Shown here in pieces: positions 11,767 to 23,670 of a stretch of DNA of 55,065 nt. The notes under the pieces were generated by a model, which was given only the letters and a program-made list of their open reading frames with translations, made no database searches and was not told the origin of the DNA. Every line of letters starts with the position of its first letter. The stretch's first letter is position 1. The position numbers and the translations under genes were made by a program. The stretch is from Synechococcus sp. (GTDB lineage: Bacteria > Cyanobacteriota > Cyanobacteriia > PCC-6307 > Cyanobiaceae): NCBI GenBank assembly GCA_012270465.1, contig JAAXIH010000228.1, forward strand, positions 1 through 55,065. Reading direction: 5' to 3'.

Positions 11767-13137
11767 CTACAGGATGAGTTCTTCTTGCGGGTAGCGCACC
11801 CGGCTGGGGGGGCGCCGGCCAAAGAGGGCCGAGAGCAACAACAGGATGCCGAGTCGGCCGATGAACATGCCAACCAGCAGCACCAGTTGTCCCCAGCGGT
11901 CCAAGCGGGCGGTGACGCCGAGGTCAAACCCCACCGAGGCAAAGGCTGACACGCAGGTGAACAACTTCTCCAAGAAGGTGAAGTCTTCATCCCCCAGGAC
12001 GCCGGCTTCGGTGTCGCCTAGCCCCAGCAGCATCGTCATCAGCACCACCACACCGGCCGAAGCCAGGGTGATTCCCACGGCCCGCAGCACCTGTTTGCCG
12101 GGGATGCGGCGGCGGTTGATCACCACCTCGGTGCGGTCTTCCAGGGTGGAGCGTGTGGTGCACAGCAGCACCGCAAAGGTGGTGGTTTTGATACCGCCGC
12201 CGGTGCCACCCGGGCTGGCGCCGATAAACATCAACAGGATCAGTAGGAACAAGCCCGCATGGGAGATGGTGTCGAGCGAGAGCGGCACCGATACAAAGCC
12301 TGCGGTGCGCGCCGAGATCACCTGAAACAGCGAGACCCCCACCTTCTGCAGCAGCGGTAGGCCCCCCACCACCCCAGCTGGTGCCAGCCGTTCGGTGAAC
12401 AGCAGCCCCAAGGTGCCAGCCACGATCAACAGCACACTGCTGCGCAGCACCACGCGGCTTTGCAGGCTCAAGCGGCGCCACTCCAGGGGGCTGCGCCGGT
12501 GAATCCAGAGATCGGAGAGCACGCGCCAGCCAATGCCACCAGCGATCACCAGCGCCGCCACCACGGCACAGACCACGGCATTGCTCTGATACGCCTCCAG
12601 GCTTCCCGACCAGAGACTGAATCCGGCGTTGTTGAAGGCGCTGATGCTGTGGAACATCGCGGCCCAGAGGCGCTCGCCTGGGTTGCTGATGTCGGTGAAG
12701 CCGAAGGCATAGAGCAGCACCGTGCCGATCAGCATCAGCACACCGCCGCTGATCACGATGGCCCGGAAGGTGGAGCCCACACCGCCCACACCGAATTGAT
12801 CGAGGGTGCGGCCCTGGTCGATGCGCTGACGCAGACCCGTGCGGCCTTGCACAAAGCCTTGCAGGAAGGTGCTGATGGCCATCAGTCCCAGGCCGCCGGT
12901 GATGATCAAGGCCGCCAGCACCAGCTGCCCGAAGAAGGTCAGCTCCGTACCCACATCAATGATCGAGAGGCCCGTCACCGTGATGGCGGAGGTGGCGGTG
13001 AACAGGGCTTCCCAGAGGTCCACCGATGGCCCAGAGCACAGCGGTGTGGCCAGCAGCAGCGTGCCAAGCGCAATCACCAGCAGACCGCTGACAACGGTGA
13101 ACTGCGGAACGGTGAGCTGGCGCTGCCAGGCGCTCAT
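11767..13137 (-). CDS. TrkH/KtrB family potassium transporter
   Basis: multi-TM; FTATSAITVTGLSIIDVGTELTFFGQ, FMFIGASPGGTGGGIKTTTF-type pore motifs. Confidence 0.92.
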   Translation of the reverse strand: MSAWQRQLTVPQFTVVSGLLVIALGTLLLATPLCSGPSVDLWEALFTATSAITVTGLSIIDVGTELTFFGQLVLAALIITGGLGLMAISTFLQGFVQGRTGLRQRIDQGRTLDQFGVGGVGSTFRAIVISGGVLMLIGTVLLYAFGFTDISNPGERLWAAMFHSISAFNNAGFSLWSGSLEAYQSNAVVCAVVAALVIAGGIGWRVLSDLWIHRRSPLEWRRLSLQSRVVLRSSVLLIVAGTLGLLFTERLAPAGVVGGLPLLQKVGVSLFQVISARTAGFVSVPLSLDTISHAGLFLLILLMFIGASPGGTGGGIKTTTFAVLLCTTRSTLEDRTEVVINRRRIPGKQVLRAVGITLASAGVVVLMTMLLGLGDTEAGVLGDEDFTFLEKLFTCVSAFASVGFDLGVTARLDRWGQLVLLVGMFIGRLGILLLLSALFGRRPPSRVRYPQEELIL

Positions 13138-13847
13138 TGCAGCTCAAACAGCAGCAGGTCGCTGGTGCTGCTGCTGCTCACGATGGTTTGCCCCGGCGTG
13201 CCCTCGAAGCCCAAACCATCCCCCTTCTGCAGCGATTGCCCATCCAGTGTGATGGCGCCATCAATCAGCTGCAGCCAAGCCTTGTGGTTGGGTTGCAGCG
13301 GTAGCTCCAGGCTTGTGCCCGCTGGTGGCTGGCTGCGCCAGAGCCGCACCGGCCGTTGAATGGCCATGGCGCCAGCCTCGCCACTGGGATCCAGCAGGCA
13401 GGTCCAGCCCTCGGCGATCGCAAACGGCTTTTGTTCGTATTGGGGGTCTCCGCCAGGGGTTTGCGGTTCCACCCAGATCTGCAGCAGCCGGCAGGGGGCC
13501 GCCGACTGGTTGATTTCGCTGTGCACCACGCCTCGGCCGGCGCTCATGCGCTGCACCTCGCCCGCGCGCAGCACTTCGCGGTGACCCATGGAGTCTTGAT
13601 GGGTGAGCTCGCCTTCCACCATCACGGTGATGATTTCCATGCTCTGGTGCGGGTGCATGCCAAAGCCTTGGCCCGGGGCGATCGTGTCGTCATTGATCAC
13701 ACGCAGCGGGCCGAAGCCCATCCAATTGGGGTCGTGGTGGTGCGAAAAGCTGAAGCTGTGCCAGCTATCAAGCCAATCCCGCTGGCTGTGAAAGCGCTCT
13801 GCTGCCGGCCGCAAGCGGCCCAGGCTGCGCTGAGGTGTGGTGGTCAT
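13134..13847 (-). CDS. pirin family protein
   Basis: HSFSFSHHHDPNWMGFGPLRVINDD, GFGMHPHQSMEIITVMVEGELTHQDSMGH. Confidence 0.93.
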   Translation of the reverse strand: MTTTPQRSLGRLRPAAERFHSQRDWLDSWHSFSFSHHHDPNWMGFGPLRVINDDTIAPGQGFGMHPHQSMEIITVMVEGELTHQDSMGHREVLRAGEVQRMSAGRGVVHSEINQSAAPCRLLQIWVEPQTPGGDPQYEQKPFAIAEGWTCLLDPSGEAGAMAIQRPVRLWRSQPPAGTSLELPLQPNHKAWLQLIDGAITLDGQSLQKGDGLGFEGTPGQTIVSSSSTSDLLLFELQ

Positions 13848-13850
13848 CGC

Positions 13851-14384
13851 TTAAGCACCCAAGTCGAGCGGTTGCATCTGCATTAGGCGGCGCAGCAAAT
13901 CCTGGATTGATTCATCCTTGGCTGGCTTGGCGTAATTGCTCAGTAACTGACGCCCCACCACCTGGGCGCCGAGGTGGGTGAGCTGAATCCTTAAAGAGAG
14001 CAGCAGCTCCATCCCACCGCCTCCAGAGAAGGTGGCCATGGCCACGGGGCGGCCGTTGAACAGGGCGCGGAAGTCATCCCCCTGCACCGAGAGCCAGGCC
14101 ACGGCATTGCTGAACACCGGTGGAATCGAACCGTTGTATTCCGGCGCGCAGATCACCCAGTGGGGAGCAGCCATCAGCCGCTCTTGCAAGCGGGCCAGAT
14201 CGGCTGGGTTGCCATTTTTTTCGGCTTTGGGGCGATAGAGGGGCAGATCCAGCAGGGTGAGATCCAGCACCTCGGCGCTGGAGCCCAGCTTGCGGGCTTC
14301 ATCGGCAAAGCGTTCGGCCAATTTGAGGTTCTCGCCATTGCTGGCGGCGAGCACCAGCACATCAACTGGCGTGGAGCTGCTCAT
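13851..14384 (-). CDS. NADPH-dependent FMN reductase family protein
   Basis: flavodoxin-like fold, PEYNGSIPPVFSNAVAWLS. Confidence 0.88.
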   Translation of the reverse strand: MSSSTPVDVLVLAASNGENLKLAERFADEARKLGSSAEVLDLTLLDLPLYRPKAEKNGNPADLARLQERLMAAPHWVICAPEYNGSIPPVFSNAVAWLSVQGDDFRALFNGRPVAMATFSGGGGMELLLSLRIQLTHLGAQVVGRQLLSNYAKPAKDESIQDLLRRLMQMQPLDLGA

Positions 14385-14461
14385 CGTTGGCCTTTGGGGT
14401 CGAAGTCAGCACATTGTGTTTTGCACCGAGCCTCTCCACAAGCCAGCAGGGCCAGCTGCCG

Positions 14462-14884
14462 TTAGGCCGGCCCGTTGACCAAGCTGATCCAGGCCTGCTG
14501 CAGGGTGAGGGGAATGGGCAGCGGCCGGTAGTCACGGGCATCGGGTTCGCCGTGGCGCTGCACGGCATTCACCATCAGCGCCGGTGATCCGCCGCGGTTG
14601 ATGGCGCCATGGGGAATGCCAGGGGGGATACGAATCCAGCAGGCCTCCTCCACCCGCATCGGGATGGTGTGCAGCTGTTTGTTTTGCAAGATCACCAAAT
14701 CCACTTCGCCCTGTAGGAGCAGCAGCTGATCGGTCTGCTTGCGGTGGCAGAAGAGTTCGTGGGATGGGGTGGTGCCCACCGTGGCGATCAGGGTCTCGTC
14801 ACTGGGTTGGGGCGATGAGAACAGGGTGGAGCCAGCTTGGCTGGCTTGCATCGGCAGGATTTCAACCCTCGCAGGCGAACGCAT
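14462..14884 (-). CDS. cupin domain protein
   Basis: HELFCHRKQTDQLLLLQGEVDLVIL...IRIPPGIPHGAINRGG. Confidence 0.7.
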   Translation of the reverse strand: MRSPARVEILPMQASQAGSTLFSSPQPSDETLIATVGTTPSHELFCHRKQTDQLLLLQGEVDLVILQNKQLHTIPMRVEEACWIRIPPGIPHGAINRGGSPALMVNAVQRHGEPDARDYRPLPIPLTLQQAWISLVNGPA

Positions 14885-14903
14885 AGGGGTAATGAGAAGT
14901 ACC

Positions 14904-14927
14904 CCGAGCGTGCCGCTCGGATTTTTC
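14904..14927 (+). terminator. terminator-like hairpin, T run on + strand
   Basis: CCGAGCG-tgc-CGCTCGG followed by ATTTTT. Confidence 0.55.
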
Positions 14928-14993
14928 GTTTGTCGTGTTTAAACGTACGAATTGAGCCTGCCCGTGTGGGCAGTTGCTGACCGTGAGAACGGC

Positions 14994-15923
<930 letters not shown>

Positions 15924-16014
15924 TCAACAGGTACCCACGCCAGCCAACAGCAACTGGGGGGTAAACAAAAAATCCGGCGGATCAAAAGTTGATACCGCGT
16001 TACTCAGTGGAGGC

Positions 16015-17598
16015 TTACCGGGAAAAGTGGGCCTTGGCTTCGTAGAGCACTTCATCGGTGATGCTGACGATGCCGCGCTCCTGGGCGTAGCTCTCGGTGT
16101 TGCGTTTCACCTTGCCGCGCACAAAGAAGGGAATCCGGCTCAGTTCGGCTTGCCCTGAGGGGGCCCAGCGCAACAGCTCTGCTTCATCAACACCAGTGGC
16201 CTCGGCGGCCAAGGTGATCGGATCAGCCTCTTGGGGCCCGGGTGGCTTCTCACCCTTGTGGCTCATGTGGCCGTCCACGAATTCGAAGTCGTGGCGGAAC
16301 ATCCCAATTAGGTGCTCCTCCAAACCCATCATCAGTGGATGCACCCAGCTGTCGAAGATCACGTTGGCCCCCTCCCAGCCCATCTGGGGCGCGTAGCGGG
16401 CGGGCACGTCTTGCACATGCAGCGGTGAGGAGATCACGGCGCAGGGGATGCCGAGGCGCTTGGCGCTGTGGCGCTCCATTTGGGTTCCCAGCACCAGCTC
16501 CGGGGCGGCCTCAGCCATGGCCGCTTCCACCTCCAGATAGTTGTCGCTGATCAGGGCGGTGAGCCCGAGCTCGTCAGCCGCTGCCCGCACGGCTCGGGCC
16601 TGTTCGCGGCTGTAGCTGCCCAGGCCCACCACCTCAAAGCCCAGCTCGCGAGAGGCGATGCGTGCCGCGGCAATGGCATGGGTGGCATCGGCAAAGATGA
16701 ACACCCGCTTCCCGGTCAGGTAGGTGGAATCCACCGAGCGGGAATACCAGGGCATGCGGCTGTGGCCACTGCCTTTGGTGGTGGGCTCGAGCCCCAGCAG
16801 CTCCTGTAACTCCGCGCAAAAGGCTTCAGTGGCACCGATGCCAATGGGCACGGTGCTCACGGTGGGCATGCCGAATTGCCGCTCCAGCCAGCGGCAGCTG
16901 CTGTCGGCGATTTCGGGGTAGAGGCAGATGTTGGCCTCAGCTTGGGGGATGCGGCGCAGATCCTCTGGGCTGGCGCCTAAGGGCGCCACCACATGGGTGT
17001 CGATGCCGAGCTCATCGAGCAGCACCCGCACCTCCCGCACGTCATCGCGGCAGCGGAAGCCCAGCAGGCTCGGTCCCAGCAGGTTCACCCGCGGCCGGCG
17101 GCCTTGCTCTTGCCAGCGCTTGGGGTCGGGTTTGGTGAGCCCTGACGGCGGCAGTTGCGGCTTGAGCAGGGTGCGAATCAATTGGTAGAGGGTTTCTGCG
17201 GCGCCCCAGTTCTCTTTTTTCGAGTAGGCGGGCAGCTCCAGGGTCACCACCGGCATCGGCAAATTCATGCCCTGGGCCAGGGCGCCGGGTTGATCCTGGA
17301 TGAGTTCAGCGGTGCAGCTCTCCCCCACCAGCAGCGCCTGCGGTTGGAAGCGATCGGCTGCATCGCGAATCGAGCGCTTCACCAGCTCGGCGGTGTCACC
17401 CCCCAGGTCCCTGGCCTGAAAGGTGGTGTAGGTCACCGGCGGGCGCTGGTCGCGCCGCTCGATCATCGTGAACAGCAAATCGGCGTAGGTGTCGCCTTGG
17501 GGGGCGTGCAGCACGTAGTGCACCCCCTGCATCGAGGCGGCGATGCGCATGGCGCCCACATGGGGCGGGCCTTCGTAGGTCCAAAGAGTGAGTTCCAT
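16015..17598 (-). CDS. chlB: light-independent protochlorophyllide reductase subunit B
   Basis: [49 protein letters not shown]. Confidence 0.97.
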   Translation of the reverse strand: MELTLWTYEGPPHVGAMRIAASMQGVHYVLHAPQGDTYADLLFTMIERRDQRPPVTYTTFQARDLGGDTAELVKRSIRDAADRFQPQALLVGESCTAELIQDQPGALAQGMNLPMPVVTLELPAYSKKENWGAAETLYQLIRTLLKPQLPPSGLTKPDPKRWQEQGRRPRVNLLGPSLLGFRCRDDVREVRVLLDELGIDTHVVAPLGASPEDLRRIPQAEANICLYPEIADSSCRWLERQFGMPTVSTVPIGIGATEAFCAELQELLGLEPTTKGSGHSRMPWYSRSVDSTYLTGKRVFIFADATHAIAAARIASRELGFEVVGLGSYSREQARAVRAAADELGLTALISDNYLEVEAAMAEAAPELVLGTQMERHSAKRLGIPCAVISSPLHVQDVPARYAPQMGWEGANVIFDSWVHPLMMGLEEHLIGMFRHDFEFVDGHMSHKGEKPPGPQEADPITLAAEATGVDEAELLRWAPSGQAELSRIPFFVRGKVKRNTESYAQERGIVSITDEVLYEAKAHFSR

Positions 17599-17603
17599 GG
17601 CGC

Positions 17604-18896
<1,293 letters not shown>

Positions 18897-19760
18897 TTAT
18901 TGGGATCGCTCTGGATTAGTCACAAACCAGTAGCTGATGCCATTGCGATAGCCCAAGTAGCCCGGCAGGGAGGAGGCGCTGAGCTGTTGGCCGGAGAGCA
19001 CCTTGGCCAGGCTGGCGAGTTGGAACAGGTTGAGGTTGGTTTTGATGTTGGCGTTGGCGATTTGCAGCAGCTGGGGCAGCTTGGCCATCGCTTCTGTTGT
19101 GGCCAGTTGGCGCATCAATGCCCCCACCGCCTGCCGCTGCCGCCGCATGCGGCCCAGGTCTCCTTCGCCGTCATTTCGAAAGCGCAGGTAGCCCTCTAGG
19201 GCGCGGCCTCGCAGGCGTTGATGGCCTGGCAGTAAATCGATTTCTAGGTTTTGGCTGCGGTCGCTGTATCGCATTCGCTTGGCCACCGTCATCTCCAGCC
19301 CGCCGAGGGCATCCCCCAGTTCCCGCAGGGTTTCAAGGTTCAAAACGATGTAGTGCGGCATCGGCCGGCCAATCAGCTCCTGGGCTCCGGCGCTGATGGC
19401 CTCGATGCCTCCAAAGGCAAACAGGGCGTTGACCTTCTGCTCACCGTGCTCGCTGGTGCGGATGAAGGTATCGCGCGGTATTTGCGTGAGGTGGGCGCCC
19501 TCGCTGGTGAGATGCAAGCTGGCGATTACATCGGTGCGGAGGCCTTCGGCATCGGTGCCGAGCAGCAACACTTCTTGCGGAACAGGCGCCAGCACCTGCT
19601 GGAGCTGACTAGCGCCAGTGCTGGTGGTGGAGCCACTGAGCCGCAGCAACAGTGGTTCAACGGCAATCGCCCCAAAGCCGAGGCCACCCACAAGGGCCAC
19701 GCCCATGCCGATCAATGGGGTCAGGAATCTGAATCGCTGCTCTCGCTTCGTGGGAGCCAT
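18897..19760 (-). CDS. LCP (LytR-CpsA-Psr) family protein
   Basis: LLLGTDAEGLRTDVIASLHL...IPRDTFI...VNALFAFGG; N-terminal TM. Confidence 0.88.
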   Translation of the reverse strand: MAPTKREQRFRFLTPLIGMGVALVGGLGFGAIAVEPLLLRLSGSTTSTGASQLQQVLAPVPQEVLLLGTDAEGLRTDVIASLHLTSEGAHLTQIPRDTFIRTSEHGEQKVNALFAFGGIEAISAGAQELIGRPMPHYIVLNLETLRELGDALGGLEMTVAKRMRYSDRSQNLEIDLLPGHQRLRGRALEGYLRFRNDGEGDLGRMRRQRQAVGALMRQLATTEAMAKLPQLLQIANANIKTNLNLFQLASLAKVLSGQQLSASSLPGYLGYRNGISYWFVTNPERSQ

Positions 19761-19847
19761 CGCGCGACCCTCCCAGGTATTGGTGTAAGTCTTTTCATTC
19801 TTGAGATGAAATTGACTGGGTCGCCCAGGCTTTCGCTTTGCTTCCGA

Positions 19848-20501
19848 TCAGCCTTTCCAGCCGGCCATGCGGGATGCGGCGGCCGAGCGGGCATAGGCCC
19901 GTGCGGCTGGCAGGGCTGGCTCCAGCTGCTGGGAATTGAAAGGTGGAAGGGCCTTGCGCCGTAGCCAGGCCGCCCAGCGAAATTCGTGGAAGGGGATCAG
20001 CGGAGCGCGATCAATCACGCCTTCACGCTTCAGCTTCCACACCAAGCTGCGGTAGGGATCGTCTTGGCAGCCCAGCAAGGTTTCGGGGAGCTCTTCAGGT
20101 TCCAGCGGGCCAAGGCCCCGGCCGTCATAGAGGTAAAGCCAGCCACGCTGTTGCAAGGCCTGCAGCACAGCGCTGCGGTTGCTCATTGGCAAATCCAAGG
20201 CGATGTAGCCCCAGCCAGTGGCCTCGGGATCCACGGCCAGCAGCCCCCGCAGCCGGTGATGACGATCCACCATCCAGAGCTCACCGGCTGAGCTGCGCAC
20301 CAGGGGGATTGGCCTGGTTTTGAGGTAGCGGCGCCGCTCTTTGGGGTCTTCGTTCTGGAAGTCAGCGATGCGGTGCTGGATCTCTGCCATGCCCACGCAC
20401 AGTTGGGTGGGATGGAGCATTGCGATTGCCACTTCGATCAGATCACTGGCTGCTTTCGGCGCCTCGGGCAGCGGCTCGTAAGCAGGAAGTGGCAAGGTCA
20501 T
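19848..20501 (-). CDS. ParB-like nuclease superfamily protein
   Basis: TRPIPLVRSSAGELWMVDRHHRLRGLLAV (ParB-like DxHHR). Confidence 0.65.
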   Translation of the reverse strand: MTLPLPAYEPLPEAPKAASDLIEVAIAMLHPTQLCVGMAEIQHRIADFQNEDPKERRRYLKTRPIPLVRSSAGELWMVDRHHRLRGLLAVDPEATGWGYIALDLPMSNRSAVLQALQQRGWLYLYDGRGLGPLEPEELPETLLGCQDDPYRSLVWKLKREGVIDRAPLIPFHEFRWAAWLRRKALPPFNSQQLEPALPAARAYARSAAASRMAGWKG

Positions 20502-20512
20502 GCCAAAAGCGT

Positions 20513-20539
20513 AAGGGCCCCCGCTAGGCGGAGGCCCTT
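20513..20539. other. strong intergenic hairpin
   Basis: AAGGGCC-c-CCGC-tag-GCGG-a-GGCCCTT; second hairpin CAGGCC-tgat-GGCCTG at 20548-20563. Confidence 0.6.
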
Positions 20540-20619
20540 CAAATGCTCAGGCCTGATGGCCTGGTCCCTAACGGTGTGATGGCGCCCGAGGGCGGTATCG
20601 ATGAAAGCGTTGTTGCTGT

Positions 20620-20750
20620 TGTTGGAACGCCCGGAGCGTTCCGCAATCGATGCTCAAACGGTTGGAACAGAAAGGAAACAGGGCACTGGTTGTGTGAGAC
20701 CCCTCATCGATTAGCCCTTGGCTGCGGGCCAAAACAGTGCTGGGCACTGC
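20620..20750 (+). ncRNA. structured ncRNA candidate, possibly Yfr2/Cyano-1 family
   Basis: GGAACGC-ccgga-GCGTTCC hairpin, 8-bp closing stem AATCGATG(20645-20652)/CATCGATT(20705-20712) around AGGAAACA, then CAGTGC-tgg-GCACTG hairpin; long intergenic region. Confidence 0.55.
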
Positions 20751-21385
20751 TGAGATGTCGTTGCCCCTGAAACCATGGCGGCGTTGGTGGATGGTGAATC
20801 CAAGCGGGACAGCGCTGATCCTGTTTTTCAGTCCAGAAGTCAGGATCGAATGCAGTCACGGGGGTGCATGATTGCCCTTCCTCAATGGCACCGCGCTAGA
20901 GAATAAAAACTGGTAAGCAGCGCGAAGAATTGAGGCAAAAGCAGCACACAATCACCGGCTTTGAAATGGTGTTGGATAACACCACGTCCTCCTCATCCAG
21001 GTTCATCGAAGGGGCCAGTTCACCCCGGAACAACTGGGTTTGGCGGGTTTGTTAGTTCAAAGCAAAGCAGTGATTGTTCACTGATCCATGCTCAACGTTG
21101 TCGTGGTGATCGCTCGCTCTCGGGTGGAGTGGCATCCGTCATTGGACCCTCCCGGTGTTGATGCTTTCACTGTTACTGATTTGCTGGGCAAAGCCAATAG
21201 GAGCAATTGCTGTTTCTAACTGTGTTCTCTTGTGACTGTGAATTTCATGTTGGCTAACCCTTTTTGCCTTGGGCTAGTGGCCTTGATGTCCAAAGTTTTC
21301 GCGACCCTGAAGGAAAACCGGAATTCAGCCTGATCCCAAAGAAATTCGGGCAATGTCAGCAAACTCACACAACCAGGAGGCCGTG

Positions 21386-21592
21386 ATGACCAGCCGGTCC
21401 CCTCTCCCTTGGGTCCTCAGTTGGGACGCCAATGGGGAGCTTGCAAACCACGATCGCTACGACTTACTGCAGGCCGATGCCGCTCTCGACAAGGCCTGCG
21501 CGCTTCTCGTCAGCTCTGAGACGTTGGGAAGCGGCGAGTGGCCTCCATCGTGCAAGTTTCACGGGCCGTCCCCAGCCCGTCGCCGGCTTTGA
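21386..21592 (+). CDS. small hypothetical protein
   Basis: 68-aa ORF MTSRSPLPWVLSWDANGELANHDRYD...; AGGAGG just upstream of ATG. Confidence 0.45.
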   Translation: MTSRSPLPWVLSWDANGELANHDRYDLLQADAALDKACALLVSSETLGSGEWPPSCKFHGPSPARRRL

Positions 21593-21806
21593 TCCGCTCG
21601 CCCAGGCAGTCGCAGGTGAATGCCCCCATGCCCTCGGGGGCTGCTTTTCCCGCTTGAGCAAAGGCTGTGTTGAAGCTCGCGATACAGAACTTCTGGATCA
21701 GTTGCAAATCGCTGTCGCTGACTTCAGCGCGAGCGGCCTGCATTGGGATCAATCCCAAGCCAGCAGAGAGCAGTGCCACAGGGAGGCACCCCTTCCAGGC
21801 GGACAT
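21510..21806 (-). CDS. small secreted hypothetical protein
   Basis: signal peptide MSAWKGCLPVALLSAGLGLIPMQAARA; 3' end overlaps 21386..21592 antisense. Confidence 0.6.
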   Translation of the reverse strand: MSAWKGCLPVALLSAGLGLIPMQAARAEVSDSDLQLIQKFCIASFNTAFAQAGKAAPEGMGAFTCDCLGERIKAGDGLGTARETCTMEATRRFPTSQS

Positions 21807-21879
21807 ATCAATGACCTAAGTGGTGGTGGTCTAAAGGCAGCGCCTGGGGCTTGTCAGCGCCAGCGGGGCAGCTCGTTAA

Positions 21880-23559
21880 TCAGCCCATGGGCTGGCGACT
21901 GATGCGCAGCTCCTTCTGCATCACCCGAACCCCTTGCAGGCGCTTCATCAGCTCCGGTGGCATGCCCTGCGGCAGGTCCACGGTGCTGTAGTCATCAAAG
22001 ATCGTGATCTTGCCAATCTGGCGGCCGTCCAAGCCGCTTTCATTGGCAATGGCGCCCACCAGGTGGCCCGGCTTGATGCGGTCTTGCCAGCCCACCTCGA
22101 CGCGGAAGCGCTCCATCGATTGGGGCACCCGGCCGGGGCTGCGGCGATCTTGCCCCCGTGCTTGGCCGCGGTTGTTGGCCGGCATGGGCGGTTGGGGAAC
22201 CACCAGCAGCGGTGAGTCGCCTTGGGCCAGCCGCAGGGCGGCGAGGGCCAGCTGATCGGGGGTGACATCAGATTCCCGCTGCAGCCGTTGCAGGATCTCG
22301 CCCATCAAGGCCACTTCCTGCTGACGGTCTTCGGGCACCGGTTCGCTGATCAGATCACTCAGGCGTTGCTGCAGGTTGTCGAGGCGCTGCTGGTTGATCT
22401 CCGCATCGCTCGGTACATCCATCGCTTCGATGCTGCTGCCCACAGCGCGCTCGAGGCTGTGGAGCAAGCGGCGCTCCCGGTAGGAGAGGAAGAGGATCGC
22501 GTCGCCTTGGCGGCCGGCTCGGCCGGTTCGGCCGATGCGGTGCACGTAGGCCTCGCTGTCGAAGGGCGCGTCGTAGTTGACCACCAGGCCAATGCGATCA
22601 ACGTCGAGTCCGCGGGCGGCCACGTCGGTGGCCACGAGCACGTCGATGCGTCCTTGCTTGAGGCGCTCGATGGTGCGCTCACGTAGCGACTGGGGCACAT
22701 CACCGTTCAGCACAGAGCAGGTGATGCCTTCGGCTTCCAGGGCTTCAGCCACCGTCACGGTGACCGCCTTGGTGCGGGCAAAGATGATCACCCCGCCAGG
22801 GCCGTGGGCTTCGAGCACCCGCAATAGAGCCCCCAGCTTTTGCTGGTGGGGCAAGAGGATGTGGCGTTGGCGAATCCTGCTGGCATCCGCTTTTTGGGTG
22901 CGGATGATGATCTCGGCGGGGTTTTGCAGGTGTTGCTGACAGATCCGCTTGATTTCCGGCGGCATCGTTGCCGAAAACAGCACCACTTGGCGCTCGCTGG
23001 GGAGCTGTTCCAGCACCCACTGCACGTCGTCGATGAAGCCCATCCGCAACATTTCGTCGGCTTCATCGAGCACCAACGTCTCGAGTTGGGAGACGTTGAG
23101 GGTGCCTTGGCGCATGTGGTCCATCACACGGCCGGGTGTGCCCACCACCACGTGAACGCCGCGGCGCAGCTTGTGGATTTGATCGCGGAAATCGGAACCG
23201 CCATAGAGCGGCAGCACATGCAGCCCGGGGGTGCAGGAGGCATAGCGCTGGAAGGCCTCGCTCACCTGAATGGCCAGCTCGCGGGTGGGAGCTAGCACCA
23301 GCACCTGTGGGTGCCGTGCTTCGAGGTTGATGCGCGCCAGCAGCGGCAGGGCAAAGGCGGCTGTTTTGCCGGTGCCGGTTTGGGCCTGACCCAGCAGGTC
23401 GCGGCCGAGCATCAGCTCAGGGATGGCTGCCGCTTGGATCGGAGAGGGTTGCTCGTAGCCGCACTTCTTCAGCGCTTCGAGCAGGGAGTCGGGCAAACCG
23501 AAGCCAGCAAAGCCGCTGGTGGTTTCGTTCGACACGACAAGTTGGTCTGTTTGGGTCAC
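21880..23559 (-). CDS. DEAD/DEAH-box ATP-dependent RNA helicase with C-terminal RNA-binding domain
   Basis: AQTGTGKTAAFALPLL, VLDEADEML, SAT, HRIGRTGRAGR. Confidence 0.95.
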   Translation of the reverse strand: MTQTDQLVVSNETTSGFAGFGLPDSLLEALKKCGYEQPSPIQAAAIPELMLGRDLLGQAQTGTGKTAAFALPLLARINLEARHPQVLVLAPTRELAIQVSEAFQRYASCTPGLHVLPLYGGSDFRDQIHKLRRGVHVVVGTPGRVMDHMRQGTLNVSQLETLVLDEADEMLRMGFIDDVQWVLEQLPSERQVVLFSATMPPEIKRICQQHLQNPAEIIIRTQKADASRIRQRHILLPHQQKLGALLRVLEAHGPGGVIIFARTKAVTVTVAEALEAEGITCSVLNGDVPQSLRERTIERLKQGRIDVLVATDVAARGLDVDRIGLVVNYDAPFDSEAYVHRIGRTGRAGRQGDAILFLSYRERRLLHSLERAVGSSIEAMDVPSDAEINQQRLDNLQQRLSDLISEPVPEDRQQEVALMGEILQRLQRESDVTPDQLALAALRLAQGDSPLLVVPQPPMPANNRGQARGQDRRSPGRVPQSMERFRVEVGWQDRIKPGHLVGAIANESGLDGRQIGKITIFDDYSTVDLPQGMPPELMKRLQGVRVMQKELRISRQPMG

Positions 23560-23670
23560 AGAAAAAGGCGTAAACGCCGCGGGTTGGCCTGAAAGTCCTT
23601 AATCAGGCCGGCAGACCCACGTTCTGAACTGCCTTGCCTTGTCTGCAGGAATTTCAACTCCCGAAAACTA

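Noticed and set aside
12460-13359. 299-aa plus ORF antisense to trkH
   Set aside because: Shadow ORF; composition rich in H/Q/A with no domain, trkH frame is clearly coding
15966-15985. ATCC-gcc-GGAT + T6 between chlB and chlL (minus)
   Set aside because: Only a 4-bp stem; too weak to call a terminator by eye
20690-20705. Yfr1-type motif (ACTCCTCACAC) in the 20.6 kb ncRNA region
   Set aside because: Only TGTGTGAGACCCCTC is present; the exact Yfr1 core is not found on either strand
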